Source: Roseobacter sp. CCS2 (GTDB lineage: Bacteria; Pseudomonadota; Alphaproteobacteria; Rhodobacterales; Rhodobacteraceae). From it: 64,000 bases of DNA. The stretch lies in NCBI RefSeq assembly GCF_000169435.1, contig NZ_AAYB01000005.1:62001-126000 (forward strand), given 5' to 3'. Within the stretch, counting starts at the first letter, position 1. The number at the start of each line of letters is the position of its first letter. The notes under the pieces are model-generated. The model did not search any database, had not been told where the DNA came from, and worked only from the letters and a program-made list of their open reading frames with translations. The position numbers were made by a program, and so were the translations under genes. Below, piece by piece: positions 25,679 to 34,236 of this stretch.

Positions 25679-26307
25679 GCGCGGCGTCCACTTATTTTGA
25701 ATTTGCGAAACATCGCCTTTGCGCGTGCAATCTTACGGGCGAAACCGGGTGGCGCGGCGTCGACGTCCAGACCCAACTCTGCGAAAAGTGGCCATAGGTG
25801 TGGCGCTTGATCCGGTTGCAAATGGGCCGGCACCTTGATGGCTGCGCCGCCTGTGGGTTCAAGAAACCGCTGCGGTATCTTGAATGGCAATGCCCCTTGT
25901 GAGTGCACCATCAGCTTTTGTTTTGTACGGGCAATGGCGCGCGGGTCTGCATCAACCGGATCGACCTGAATGCGATGTGTCCGGTAATACCCTGTGTCCC
26001 AGTTTAGCAGGATAAGCGCGAAAAGGTCCGCATGTCCGGGGCGCTGCGGGAGCGGTTTCGGATCGTCCAAGTACCGTGCCGGATCGCTGCGATAGAAGGC
26101 ATGCACTGCGACCGCAAAGTCGCATTCCGTCTGGCTGAGCATCCAATAGACCAAACTGTTATGTTGTGGTCCCCGGGTCCGTCGAAGCGTTTCGAGCCAG
26201 ACATCCTGGGGTGATGATTTGAGCGCACGACGCAAAAGCATCTCGCTGTCCGCGAGCTTTGGTTTGTTGGGCGTTGAAGATGCGTTGACGTTGTCAGGAA
26301 GGACCAT
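25675..26307 (-). CDS. Hypothetical protein, possibly DUF4274-like
   Basis: A 210-residue soluble protein. Conserved-looking features: WLETLRRTRGPQHNSLVYWMLSQTECDFA (about 39-67), AFYRSDPARYL (about 70), LLNWDTGYY (about 100), and a basic C-terminal tail. The NWD-x-GY element recalls DUF4274, but I am not certain. It overlaps the end of the EamA gene by 4 nt, convergently. Codon use matches its neighbours, so I accept it as a real gene. Confidence 0.7.
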   Translation of the reverse strand: MVLPDNVNASSTPNKPKLADSEMLLRRALKSSPQDVWLETLRRTRGPQHNSLVYWMLSQTECDFAVAVHAFYRSDPARYLDDPKPLPQRPGHADLFALILLNWDTGYYRTHRIQVDPVDADPRAIARTKQKLMVHSQGALPFKIPQRFLEPTGGAAIKVPAHLQPDQAPHLWPLFAELGLDVDAAPPGFARKIARAKAMFRKFKISGRRA

Positions 26308-26536
26308 GGCACTTTTTACTGATTGAACACTGTAGGTATTTCATTGAAAGCAGTCTGAACTTTGTCTGCGCAGAACACATTCAAGCATTTAATGTTGCAA
26401 GAATGGATACAATTTTACGAAATTTGCCCTTCTGCAACCGTTGACGCAAGAAAAGCTACTATTGGCTGGGTTTTGCCGACAGGCGCGCGAATCCTTGCGA
26501 AATATGGTATAGTAAGGGGCCAAATTGGAGGATGAG

Positions 26537-26722
26537 ATGACAAAACATGTTTTCGACCGACCAAAGATTGTTTCGCCGGCCATGATAAAGCGTGCCGTGG
26601 CAATAGAACGCCAAGGCCGCCCCAATCAGGCAACGCTCGCGCTGCAGCGCCGCCGCCGCAAAAGAGAGTGGGACCAGCGTGCGAAGTTCTATACGCAGTT
26701 TGCGCATGGTGTGGAGCTTTAG
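26537..26722 (+). CDS. Small basic hypothetical protein
   Basis: A 61-residue, strongly basic protein (RRRRKREW in the C-terminal half) with a good Shine-Dalgarno (GGAGGA) before ATG 26537. It is followed within 6 nt by a strong terminator, which supports it as a real expressed unit. No membrane or signal segment. The charge suggests nucleic-acid or ribosome association; this is inference. No family recognised. Confidence 0.6.
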   Translation: MTKHVFDRPKIVSPAMIKRAVAIERQGRPNQATLALQRRRRKREWDQRAKFYTQFAHGVEL

Positions 26723-26727
26723 AACGT

Positions 26728-26755
26728 AAAAAGGGACGCCAGAGCGTCCCTTTTT
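26728..26755. terminator. Bidirectional intrinsic terminator
   Basis: Perfect 12-bp stem (AAAAAGGGACGC / GCGTCCCTTTTT) with loop CAGA. It has T-runs on both strands, so it can end both the small plus-strand gene and the minus-strand ilvE. Confidence 0.9.
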
Positions 26756-26776
26756 CGAGTTATGTTAGTGATCGCC

Positions 26777-27646
26777 CTATGCCCGCACCAGCTTTTCATA
26801 GTCTTCTGCAATCTCTCGCGTAATCGCACCGACCTCGAAGTTATAGTCGCCGATTTGGCCGACGGGCGTGACCTCGGCCGCGGTGCCTGTTAGCCAGCAT
26901 TGTTCGAACCCTTCCAGTTCTTCGGGCATGATGACGCGTTCATGCACGGTCAGCCCTTTGTCTTTCAGCATGCCGATGACCGTTTGGCGGGTGATCCCGT
27001 TTAGGAACGCATCGGCGTTGGGCGTATGGATTTCGCCATCCTTCACGAAAAAGATGTTTGCCCCGGTCGCTTCGGCCACGTAGCCGCGATAGTCAAACAT
27101 CATTGCGTCTGAACACCCTTTTGCCTCTGCGGCGTGCTTGGACATGGTGGCGATCATATAAAGACCCGCCGCCTTTGCCTGTGACGGCGCGGTTTCAGGG
27201 CTGGGGCGTTTCCACTTGGCGATATCAAGCTTGGCGCCTTTCATCTTGGCATCACCGTAATAGTTGCCCCATTCCCAAACGGCGACGGCCAGATGGACAG
27301 GGTTTTTCGCAGCAGCGACACCCATGTCTTCGCCTGACCCACGCCATGCGACCGGGCGCACGTAGGCGTCGGTCAGCCCGTTTGCATCAAGGGCCGCTTG
27401 TTTCGCCGCTTCGATTTCGTCCACGGTATAGGGGATTTCGAAATCGATCAGCTGGCCGGATTTGATCAGGCGTTCAGAATGTTCGCGCGATTTGAAGATC
27501 TTGCCGGAATAGCAGCGCTCGCCCTCAAACACCGAAGATGCATAGTGCATGGCGTGGGTCAGAATGTGCACATTTGCATCGCGCCAGTCGACCAATTGGC
27601 CGTCCATCCAGATTTTCCCATCTCTGTCATCATATGCACCGGCCAT
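26777..27646 (-). CDS. ilvE: Branched-chain amino acid aminotransferase
   Basis: A 289-residue PLP-dependent fold-type IV transaminase for the last step of Leu, Ile and Val synthesis and the first step of their breakdown. Features: the KIWMDGQLVDW start, HAMHYASSVFEGERCY, the YMIATMSKHAAEAKGCSDAMMFD core around the PLP region, and TGTAAEVTPV near the C-terminus. I choose the Met at 27646, because GGAGG lies 6 nt before it, rather than the Met at 27658 that overlaps that Shine-Dalgarno. Divergent from petP. Confidence 0.95.
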   Translation of the reverse strand: MAGAYDDRDGKIWMDGQLVDWRDANVHILTHAMHYASSVFEGERCYSGKIFKSREHSERLIKSGQLIDFEIPYTVDEIEAAKQAALDANGLTDAYVRPVAWRGSGEDMGVAAAKNPVHLAVAVWEWGNYYGDAKMKGAKLDIAKWKRPSPETAPSQAKAAGLYMIATMSKHAAEAKGCSDAMMFDYRGYVAEATGANIFFVKDGEIHTPNADAFLNGITRQTVIGMLKDKGLTVHERVIMPEELEGFEQCWLTGTAAEVTPVGQIGDYNFEVGAITREIAEDYEKLVRA

Positions 27647-27680
27647 CGTATCCTCCACTCCGTTTGCGATTATTACGCAT

Positions 27681-27701
27681 TTAGGTCCGTTTCGGACATA
27701 A
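27681..27701. promoter_or_regulatory. Candidate MarR-type operator between ilvE and petP
   Basis: TTAGGTCCG, spacer TTT, CGGACATAA: 9-bp arms with one mismatch, length 21 bp. This size and symmetry suit a MarR-family dimer. The adjacent petP gene encodes such a regulator, so self-control and/or control of ilvE is plausible. Confidence 0.5.
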
Positions 27702-27794
27702 TATTGCGTAGTTTCTGCGTTTTCTTACGAGTTGATTCTTGGAATGTCAACAAAGCTGACGTATTGTGGATTTCAAGACCAAGGGAGGACGCGC

Positions 27795-28301
27795 ATGAGT
27801 GACGGGTTGCCGCCGCAGATGGGCCAAAGCCTGCTTTTCCTGACGGACGAGCAGTTGCGCAAAGGGATCGAGGCGATGTTTTTCGCTTATCGTGGCTTTA
27901 CGGCTGACCCTGACCGTATCCTTATGCAAAAGTCCTATGGCCGTGCCCACCACAGGGCCATTCATTTCATTCATCGCAGTCCGGGAACGACCGTCAATAA
28001 CCTGTTGTCTATTCTTGGCGTTACAAAACAATCGCTTAATCGTGTCTTGCGCACGTTGATCGAAGACGGTTTGGTAGCCAGCACCGTAGGGCAGCGGGAT
28101 AAACGTGAACGCCATTTGCATCTGACAGACGCCGGTGCAGCGTTGGAACGCGAATTGTCCGATGCCCAACGCGACCGGATGCGCGCGGCTTATCGTGCGG
28201 CTGGGCCGAATGCAGTTGCTGGATTTCGGCAGGTCCTGGAAGCGATGATGGATGAAGAAACGCGCCACCATTATGAGGCGATGAAGGATAGAATGGAATG
28301 A
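27795..28301 (+). CDS. petP: MarR-family transcriptional regulator PetP
   Basis: A 168-residue winged-helix regulator. The HTH core is visible (GTTVNNLLSILGVTKQSLNRVLRTLIEDGLV, about 62-95), followed by the wing RDKRERHLHLTDAG. In Rhodobacter capsulatus, petP and the response regulator petR form an operon upstream of the cytochrome bc1 genes. Here the same pair appears, overlapping by 4 nt (ATGA), but petABC is not next to it. ATG 27795 has a strong Shine-Dalgarno (GGGAGG). It probably binds the dyad at 27681-27701. Confidence 0.8.
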   Translation: MSDGLPPQMGQSLLFLTDEQLRKGIEAMFFAYRGFTADPDRILMQKSYGRAHHRAIHFIHRSPGTTVNNLLSILGVTKQSLNRVLRTLIEDGLVASTVGQRDKRERHLHLTDAGAALERELSDAQRDRMRAAYRAAGPNAVAGFRQVLEAMMDEETRHHYEAMKDRME

Positions 28302-28999
28302 GTAACGATGACGCCCACCTGCTGATTGTAGACGATGATGAGCGTATTCGCGGTCTGCTGCAAAAGTTCCTGATGCGATCCGGTTTTCTGGTCAGTACCG
28401 CCCGCGATGCCGCCCATGCCCGCCGTATCCTATCTGGGTTAGAATTTGATCTGATCGTGCTGGATGTGATGATGCCGGGCGAAGATGGTATGGCGTTGTG
28501 CCGTGACCTGCGCAAGACAATCACGACCCCAATTATGTTGCTGACCGCCAAGGGTGGCACCGACGACCGGATTACCGGGCTTGAGGCGGGGGCGGATGAT
28601 TATCTGGCCAAACCGTTTGAGCCAAAGGAACTTTTGTTGCGCATCAACGCCATTCTGCGCCGTATGCCCGCGACAGAACCTGCTGTTGTCTTGCCCAAGG
28701 TCCTGAATATGGGTCCTGTCCGCTATGACATTGAACGCGGTGAGATGTGGCACGGCGAAAAACTGGTGCGCCTGACCGCGACCGAAAGTCAATTGATGCG
28801 CATCTTCTCTGGTTGCCCGGGCGAGGCTGTGACCCGCATGCGTCTGGTGGAAGAGTTGAGCCGTTCCGGCGGTCAGACACAAGAGCGCGCTGTCGATGTA
28901 CAGATCACCCGATTGCGTCGCAAGATTGAGGTGGACCCCAAGCAGCCACGCTATTTGCAGACGGTGCGTGGGGCAGGGTATATGCTGGCACCCGAATAG
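28298..28999 (+). CDS. petR: OmpR-family response regulator PetR
   Basis: A 233-residue two-domain regulator. The receiver domain has the acidic pair in VDDDE, phospho-accepting Asp56 (LIVLDVMMPG) and Lys105 (AKPFEPKEL). The C-terminal winged helix (about 135-230) includes RAVDVQITRLRRKIE and the YLQTVRGAGY end. No sensor kinase adjoins it, as for petR in R. capsulatus. Co-translated with petP. The stop lies at the edge of the second GC-rich repeat copy. Confidence 0.85.
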   Translation: MSNDDAHLLIVDDDERIRGLLQKFLMRSGFLVSTARDAAHARRILSGLEFDLIVLDVMMPGEDGMALCRDLRKTITTPIMLLTAKGGTDDRITGLEAGADDYLAKPFEPKELLLRINAILRRMPATEPAVVLPKVLNMGPVRYDIERGEMWHGEKLVRLTATESQLMRIFSGCPGEAVTRMRLVEELSRSGGQTQERAVDVQITRLRRKIEVDPKQPRYLQTVRGAGYMLAPE

Positions 29000-29054
29000 G
29001 GGCTCTGCCCCCGTCGCTACGCTCCTCCCCCGAGGTATTTTTGAACATGAGAAG
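28998..29054 (+). repeat. Dispersed GC-rich intergenic repeat, copy 2
   Basis: Starts at the petR stop with GGGGCTCTGCCCC, then GTCGCTACGCTCCTCC, CCCGAGGTATTTTT and GAACATGAGAAG; near-identical to 21383-21440. The hairpin with following T-run may end petPR transcription. Here the internal ATG leads into no real gene. Confidence 0.75.
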
Positions 29055-29070
29055 ATGTATGGTCAGATTT

Positions 29071-29817
29071 TTATCTGAGTTGCAGGTGGATGTGATCATC
29101 GTGGCGTGCAGCGCGGCATCCTTGGAAGCGGATTTTGGGATTGGCTGCGCCTAGGCTTTGCACCAGGTGGGGTTCGACGAAAATACGCCCGATGCGCGGG
29201 TCAGCAGAAAGGATTTGCAGCATGGCCCGGTTGCGTTGCGGCTCTAACGTGTAGTTTGCCCATAAGGGTTGCAGCGCTGCAAAATTCCATCTGAGTGACG
29301 GCCATCTTGCCGCGCAGTCGCTGGGGCCTTGTTCGAAAGCGAAGTAGCCGATGGGTGATCGGGTGGCCCCCGGCAGATAGCCGGTTTCATCCCGGTAGTA
29401 GAAAGCGAGGTCAGCCTTTTCGCCATCGTCGTGCGATCGATGCGGAAGCAGAGGGAAATTGTCGAAAAACGGGAAATTCGCGTCCAGTACCAGTGTTGTG
29501 GTGCCGGGGTAGCGTTGGTCCAGTGCGGTGGCCGTCTGTTCAAGAACATCGGCCAGTTCGGGGGTCACGTAGTTGCGGTTCAGCGCGCAATACATCCAGC
29601 TTTGTACTTGTAGCGGGCCATCTGCAGTGCAGCTAAGCGCTGTGCGCCCGAAGCTGGGTGCGATCAGCGTGGTCGCTACGGTCATCACGGTATAGATGAG
29701 CAGGAAGGACAGCAGCCTTTTGCGGAATGCAAGTGCGACAAGCCACGCCAAACCGCCGATTTGTGTCAGCGCGGTGAGCAGTAGGATAATCATGGTATGC
29801 AGTATGAAGCGGATCAT
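29071..29817 (-). CDS. Membrane-anchored LAS-type (MepA-like) peptidase, putative
   Basis: A 248-residue protein with two N-terminal hydrophobic segments (about 1-30 and 35-58) and a periplasmic domain. Zinc-peptidase-like motifs: HRSHDDGEKADLAFYY (about 125-140; the H...D pattern of the LAS family) and HDDHIHLQ at the very C-terminus (H-x-H). This fits the penicillin-insensitive murein endopeptidase/M15 fold, which cuts peptidoglycan cross-links. Substrate unproven. It stands alone on the minus strand between petR and the HDAC operon. Confidence 0.7.
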   Translation of the reverse strand: MIRFILHTMIILLLTALTQIGGLAWLVALAFRKRLLSFLLIYTVMTVATTLIAPSFGRTALSCTADGPLQVQSWMYCALNRNYVTPELADVLEQTATALDQRYPGTTTLVLDANFPFFDNFPLLPHRSHDDGEKADLAFYYRDETGYLPGATRSPIGYFAFEQGPSDCAARWPSLRWNFAALQPLWANYTLEPQRNRAMLQILSADPRIGRIFVEPHLVQSLGAANPKIRFQGCRAARHDDHIHLQLR

Positions 29818-29904
29818 GCTGCAAGCTTAACGCGTCATAGGGCATCGACAAGTATGCACACAAATACGGTTGTGCTTCTGCCCTGAATCTCGTCTTTTGG
29901 GGGC

Positions 29905-30828
29905 ATGACAACAGCTTTGATTTCTCATGAAGATTGCGCGGATCATGTGACCCCACCCGGCCATCCTGAACAGGTGGCCCGGTTGGATGCGGTTCTGGGC
30001 GCGTTGGAAGGTTTCGATTTACAGCGCGTGAAGGCACCCTTGGCCGCCGAGGACGATCTGCTGCGTGCCCATCCAAAGGCGCATGTTGATGCGATCCACG
30101 CCGCAGCCCCGCAAGAAGGATGGCGGTCGCTGGATGCTGATACGCATATGTCCGTTGGCACCTTGAAGGCGGCCTACCGTGCTGCCGGTGGCGTTGTCCG
30201 GGCTGTTGATATGGTGCTGGGTGGTGAGGTGGCGAACGCCTTTGCCGCTGTGCGCCCGCCGGGCCATCATGCGGAACGGCAGACAGCGATGGGCTTTTGT
30301 TTCTTTGGCAATGTCGTGATCGGGGCCAAACATGCGCTGGACCATCACGGGTTGGACCGTGTCGCGATTGTGGATTTTGATGTGCACCACGGCAATGGCA
30401 CGCAGGATCTGGTCGAGGATGATCCGCGCATCCTTTTTTGTTCCACACATCAGTCGCCACTTTATCCCGGCACAGGGGCCGCGCATGAAGTTGGCGTCGA
30501 TAATGTGCTGAACGTGCCTTTGCCCGAAGGTACCGGGTCAAAGGCCTTTCGGGATGTGATGGAGCGGGTCGTTCTGCCGCGTGTTGATGCATTCTCTCCG
30601 CAACTCGTCATAATTTCGGCTGGATTTGATGCACATATGGATGATCCATTGGCGGGTATGAACCTGACGACCGCAGACTTTGCTTGGGTAACGGAACGTT
30701 TATGTGATGTGGCCGATAAGCATTGCCAAGGCCGGGTGGTATCAAGCCTGGAAGGCGGATATGACCTAGCTGCGTTGGGCGCATCTGCCGCCGCCCACGT
30801 GACCGTATTGGAGGAAAGAGGCCGATGA
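29905..30828 (+). CDS. Histone deacetylase family / acetylpolyamine amidohydrolase-like
   Basis: A 307-residue arginase-fold zinc deacetylase. The family motifs are present: HPEQVARLDAVL near residue 20, RPPGHHAER (about 110) with the catalytic His pair, DFDVHHGNGTQ (metal ligands Asp and His, about 155) and DAHMDDPL. It removes acetyl groups from a small molecule or protein; class II-like, substrate unknown. It leads an operon with xseB, ispA and dxs; its stop overlaps the xseB start (ATGA). Confidence 0.9.
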   Translation: MTTALISHEDCADHVTPPGHPEQVARLDAVLGALEGFDLQRVKAPLAAEDDLLRAHPKAHVDAIHAAAPQEGWRSLDADTHMSVGTLKAAYRAAGGVVRAVDMVLGGEVANAFAAVRPPGHHAERQTAMGFCFFGNVVIGAKHALDHHGLDRVAIVDFDVHHGNGTQDLVEDDPRILFCSTHQSPLYPGTGAAHEVGVDNVLNVPLPEGTGSKAFRDVMERVVLPRVDAFSPQLVIISAGFDAHMDDPLAGMNLTTADFAWVTERLCDVADKHCQGRVVSSLEGGYDLAALGASAAAHVTVLEERGR

Positions 30829-31058
30829 GCGACGTGAAAGACATGAGCTTTGAAGATGCGATCAAGGAGCTGGAAACAGTGGTTGGTCAGCTTGAACGTG
30901 GCGATGTGGCTTTGGATGAAAGCATCGCACTTTATGAACGTGGTGCAGCCCTGAAGGCCCGCTGTGAGGCGAAATTGAAAGAAGCCGAAGAAAAGGTCGC
31001 CAAAATTACGCTTGGCGAAGGTGGTGCACCGGTTGGGACGGCCCCACTCGATGGCTGA
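30825..31058 (+). CDS. xseB: Exodeoxyribonuclease VII small subunit
   Basis: A 77-residue helical protein with the family signature (SFEDAIKELETVVGQLERGDVALDESIALYERG). It binds the large subunit XseA to form the single-strand-specific exonuclease. It overlaps the preceding deacetylase (4 nt) and ispA (8 nt), the classic xseB-ispA-dxs order. Confidence 0.95.
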   Translation: MSDVKDMSFEDAIKELETVVGQLERGDVALDESIALYERGAALKARCEAKLKEAEEKVAKITLGEGGAPVGTAPLDG

Positions 31059-31959
31059 GGGTGCGCAGGGATATCAGATCGCCGCGTTGCAACGCAAACC
31101 GTTGCAGGATGCGCTGGCGCAGGCCTCAAAAATAGCTGAGGCGCGGATTGGCTTTGCGCTGAGCGGGCTTGAGGGCGATGTGCCTGCGGCCATGCTTTAT
31201 GCGGCATCCGGTGGCAAAGCGCTGCGTGCTTTTCTGGCGCTGGAAACGGCCCGCATGCTGGGGATCAATCCGGTTGCTGCGGCAGGTGCTGCGGCAGCGA
31301 TTGAGTGTATCCACGCCTATTCGCTGGTGCACGACGATCTGCCCTGCATGGATGACGATGATCTGCGCCGTGGTCAGCCCACCGTACATCAAAAGTGGGA
31401 TCAGGCGACCGCAGTGCTGGCCGGTGATGGCTTGCAGGCCCTGGCCTTTGAACTGCTAATACAGGCCGAATGCGCGCCGCGTGCCAAGCTGAACCTGTTG
31501 ATGTCCTTGTCCAACGCCGCCGGTGTGCGTGGCATGGTTGGCGGGCAGGCCGCTGATATTGCAGCTGAGACTGCTGCGGTGCCGCTTGATTTGGAACAGA
31601 TCATGGATTTGCAGGCGTCCAAGACCGGTGCATTGATTTCATGGTCCGCCCTTGTCGGCCCGCGCATGGCGGAAACCGAGCGTGAGCCTTTGTCGATTTA
31701 TGGCGCCAACCTGGGGCTGGCGTTTCAGATTGCCGATGATGTTCTGGATGCGACAGGTGATGCGGCCACAGTTGGCAAAGCCGTTGGTAAGGATGCCGCC
31801 GCCGGCAAGGCCACATTCGTGTCTTTGATGGGTCTTGATGGGGCGAAAAGTCGCGCGGGCGCACTGGTGGAGGAGGCATGCGATGCGCTATCTCCTTATG
31901 GTGACGACGCTGATACGTTGAAAGAGGCCGCACAGTTTGTGATTGCGCGCACGCATTAA
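31051..31959 (+). CDS. ispA: Farnesyl diphosphate synthase (polyprenyl synthetase)
   Basis: A 302-residue all-helical prenyltransferase that condenses IPP with DMAPP and GPP to give FPP for quinones, carotenoids and undecaprenol. First Asp-rich motif in HDDLPCMDDDDLRRG (about 92-106), second in QIADDVLDATGD (about 225), plus GGKALR near the start. ATG 31051 overlaps the xseB stop; the longer frame from 31012 lies within xseB. dxs follows 24 nt later. Confidence 0.95.
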   Translation: MAEGAQGYQIAALQRKPLQDALAQASKIAEARIGFALSGLEGDVPAAMLYAASGGKALRAFLALETARMLGINPVAAAGAAAAIECIHAYSLVHDDLPCMDDDDLRRGQPTVHQKWDQATAVLAGDGLQALAFELLIQAECAPRAKLNLLMSLSNAAGVRGMVGGQAADIAAETAAVPLDLEQIMDLQASKTGALISWSALVGPRMAETEREPLSIYGANLGLAFQIADDVLDATGDAATVGKAVGKDAAAGKATFVSLMGLDGAKSRAGALVEEACDALSPYGDDADTLKEAAQFVIARTH

Positions 31960-31983
31960 GAAAGGTCGCCCAGAAGGGCCATA

Positions 31984-33897
31984 ATGTCAGACCAACCCCA
32001 CACCCCGCTTCTTGATCGCGTCAACACGCCTGATGATATGAAAGGCATGTCAGACGCCGAATTGCGCCAACTGGCCGATGAACTGCGTGCCGAGACGATT
32101 GCAGCGGTGTCGGTGACAGGCGGGCATCTGGGTGCCGGGCTTGGTGTGGTTGAAATGACGGTTGCGTTGCATGCGGTTTTTGACGCACCCAAGGATAAAA
32201 TCATCTGGGACGTGTCCCACCAGTGTTATCCGCATAAAATTTTGACAGGCCGCCGTGACCGTATTCGCACGCTGCGCACCGAGGGCGGGTTGAGCGGGTT
32301 CACCAAACGCTCTGAAAGTCCTTATGATCCGTTTGGTGCTGCCCATTCCAGCACGTCGATCTCTGCAGCCCTTGGCTTTGCTGTGGCCCGTGATTTGGGT
32401 GCGGGCGGTGGTGATGCGATTGCGATCATCGGTGATGGCGCGATGTCGGCAGGTATGGCCTATGAGGCCATGAATAACGCAGGCCATTTGGGAAAGCGGT
32501 TGATCGTGATCCTGAATGATAATGAAATGTCGATTGCCCCGCCCACTGGTGCCATGTCGTCATATTTGTCGCGTCTTTATGCTGGCGAGCCGTTTCAGGA
32601 ATTCAAGGCGGCGGCCAAAGGTGCTGTGTCCTTGCTACCAGAACCTTTCCGCGAAGGGGCCAAGCGCGCCAAGGATATGCTGAAACATATGACCGTGGGC
32701 GGTACGCTGTTTGAGGAACTAGGTTTCTCTTATCTGGGCCCGATTGATGGCCACGATATGGAACAGCTGTTGTCGGTGCTGCGTACCGTAAAAGACCGCG
32801 CCGATGGCCCGATCCTGATCCATGCAATCACCAAAAAGGGTAAAGGCTATGCCCCCGCTGAACGCGCCAGCGACAAGGGCCATGCGACGGCGAAGTTTGA
32901 TGTGATCACGGGCGAGCAGAAGAAGGCGCCCAGCAATGCGCCGTCTTACACGTCTGTGTTTTCCGAAAGCCTGTGCAAGCTCGCTGCTGATGACCCCAAG
33001 ATTTGTGCGGTGACCGCAGCCATGCCAGATGGTACGGGCCTCACGAAATTCATGGAACGCTACACCAGTCGCTGTTTTGACGTCGGTATCGCCGAACAGC
33101 ACGCTGTGACGTTCAGTGCAGGGCTTGCCGCTGGCGGGATGCGTCCGTTCTGTGCGCTGTATTCAACGTTCTTGCAACGTGGCTATGATCAGGTTGTGCA
33201 TGATGTGGCCATTCAGCGCCTTCCCGTCCGGTTCGCGATTGACCGGGCCGGGCTGGTCGGGGCCGATGGCGCAACCCATGCGGGGTCATTTGATGTGGGG
33301 TATCTGTCGAACCTGCCCGGTTTCGTGGTGATGGCGGCCGCGGATGAGGCGGAATTGGTGCGCATGGTCACCACCGCAGCAGCACATGATGAAGGCCCCA
33401 TCGCGTTCCGCTTTCCACGCGGGGAAGGGGTTGGCGTTGAGATGCCTGAGACCCCCGAACTGCTCGAGATTGGCAAGGGGCGGATGATCCGCGAGGGCGC
33501 TCAGGTCGCAATCTTGTCTTTTGGAACACGATTGCAAGAAGTGATGTCGGCTTGTGAAGCGCTTGAAGCAAAGGGGATCAAACCGACGGTTGCCGATGCG
33601 CGCTTTGCCAAACCACTGGACCGAGAGCTGATCTTGCAGTTGGCGGCCGATCATGACGCGCTGATCACTGTCGAAGAAGGTGCCGTGGGTGGTTTCGGGT
33701 CTCATGTAGCCCAACTGTTGGCGGATGAGGGCGTGTTCGACCACGGGCTCAAGTACCGCTCAATGGTGCTGCCTGACACGTTCATTGATCAAGCAAGCCC
33801 CAAGGTAATGTATGACGTGGCAGGGATGAACGCCGAGCATATAGAGGCGAAAGTGCTAGAAGTGCTGGGCGTTGCAACGCTGGAAAAGCGGGCGTAG
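31984..33897 (+). CDS. dxs: 1-Deoxy-D-xylulose-5-phosphate synthase
   Basis: A 637-residue thiamine-diphosphate enzyme for the first step of the MEP isoprenoid pathway (pyruvate + GAP to DXP). Features: [13 protein letters not shown], ThDP/Mg motif GDGAMSAG followed by [10 protein letters not shown], the catalytic Glu in [15 protein letters not shown], and the transketolase C domain. Full length. Last gene of the HDAC-xseB-ispA-dxs run. Confidence 0.97.
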   Translation: MSDQPHTPLLDRVNTPDDMKGMSDAELRQLADELRAETIAAVSVTGGHLGAGLGVVEMTVALHAVFDAPKDKIIWDVSHQCYPHKILTGRRDRIRTLRTEGGLSGFTKRSESPYDPFGAAHSSTSISAALGFAVARDLGAGGGDAIAIIGDGAMSAGMAYEAMNNAGHLGKRLIVILNDNEMSIAPPTGAMSSYLSRLYAGEPFQEFKAAAKGAVSLLPEPFREGAKRAKDMLKHMTVGGTLFEELGFSYLGPIDGHDMEQLLSVLRTVKDRADGPILIHAITKKGKGYAPAERASDKGHATAKFDVITGEQKKAPSNAPSYTSVFSESLCKLAADDPKICAVTAAMPDGTGLTKFMERYTSRCFDVGIAEQHAVTFSAGLAAGGMRPFCALYSTFLQRGYDQVVHDVAIQRLPVRFAIDRAGLVGADGATHAGSFDVGYLSNLPGFVVMAAADEAELVRMVTTAAAHDEGPIAFRFPRGEGVGVEMPETPELLEIGKGRMIREGAQVAILSFGTRLQEVMSACEALEAKGIKPTVADARFAKPLDRELILQLAADHDALITVEEGAVGGFGSHVAQLLADEGVFDHGLKYRSMVLPDTFIDQASPKVMYDVAGMNAEHIEAKVLEVLGVATLEKRA

Positions 33898-34236
33898 ATC
33901 TGATGCCCGGTTTGAGCTCATGGTGGCCGATGCCCCACGAGGTTCTAACGTCGGCCATGCGCAGAAAGCGGACTTTGCAAAGTCTTGCGAATGGTGAAAG
34001 CTGGACCTTGGACTGAACTTCACGGTTTTGCGGTCTGAGCCCGCACACCAGACATTCGCTGTAAGCACAAAATTGAAGATGGCTCGACGGCCGCGGCGCG
34101 GACGAAGACTACATTCATTCGCACCACTAAGAAGTTAAACTGACCAGTAGGCATTGTTAGGATTTGTGTATAGCGCTAGGTTGATAGCATAGCGATCAGA
34201 GACTGACTTGAATATGTATTTTCCGGTTTAAAATCA
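33898..34236. other. Gene-poor gap after dxs
   Basis: 339 nt with no convincing gene. Short minus-strand frames (to 34068) lack a start signal and family features. The second half (from about 34080) is AT-rich and marks the change of composition into the acyltransferase gene. No clear terminator after dxs was found. Confidence 0.5.

Noticed and set aside
33782..34068. Minus-strand frames overlapping the dxs end
   Set aside because: No start signal, overlap a certain gene, no family features.
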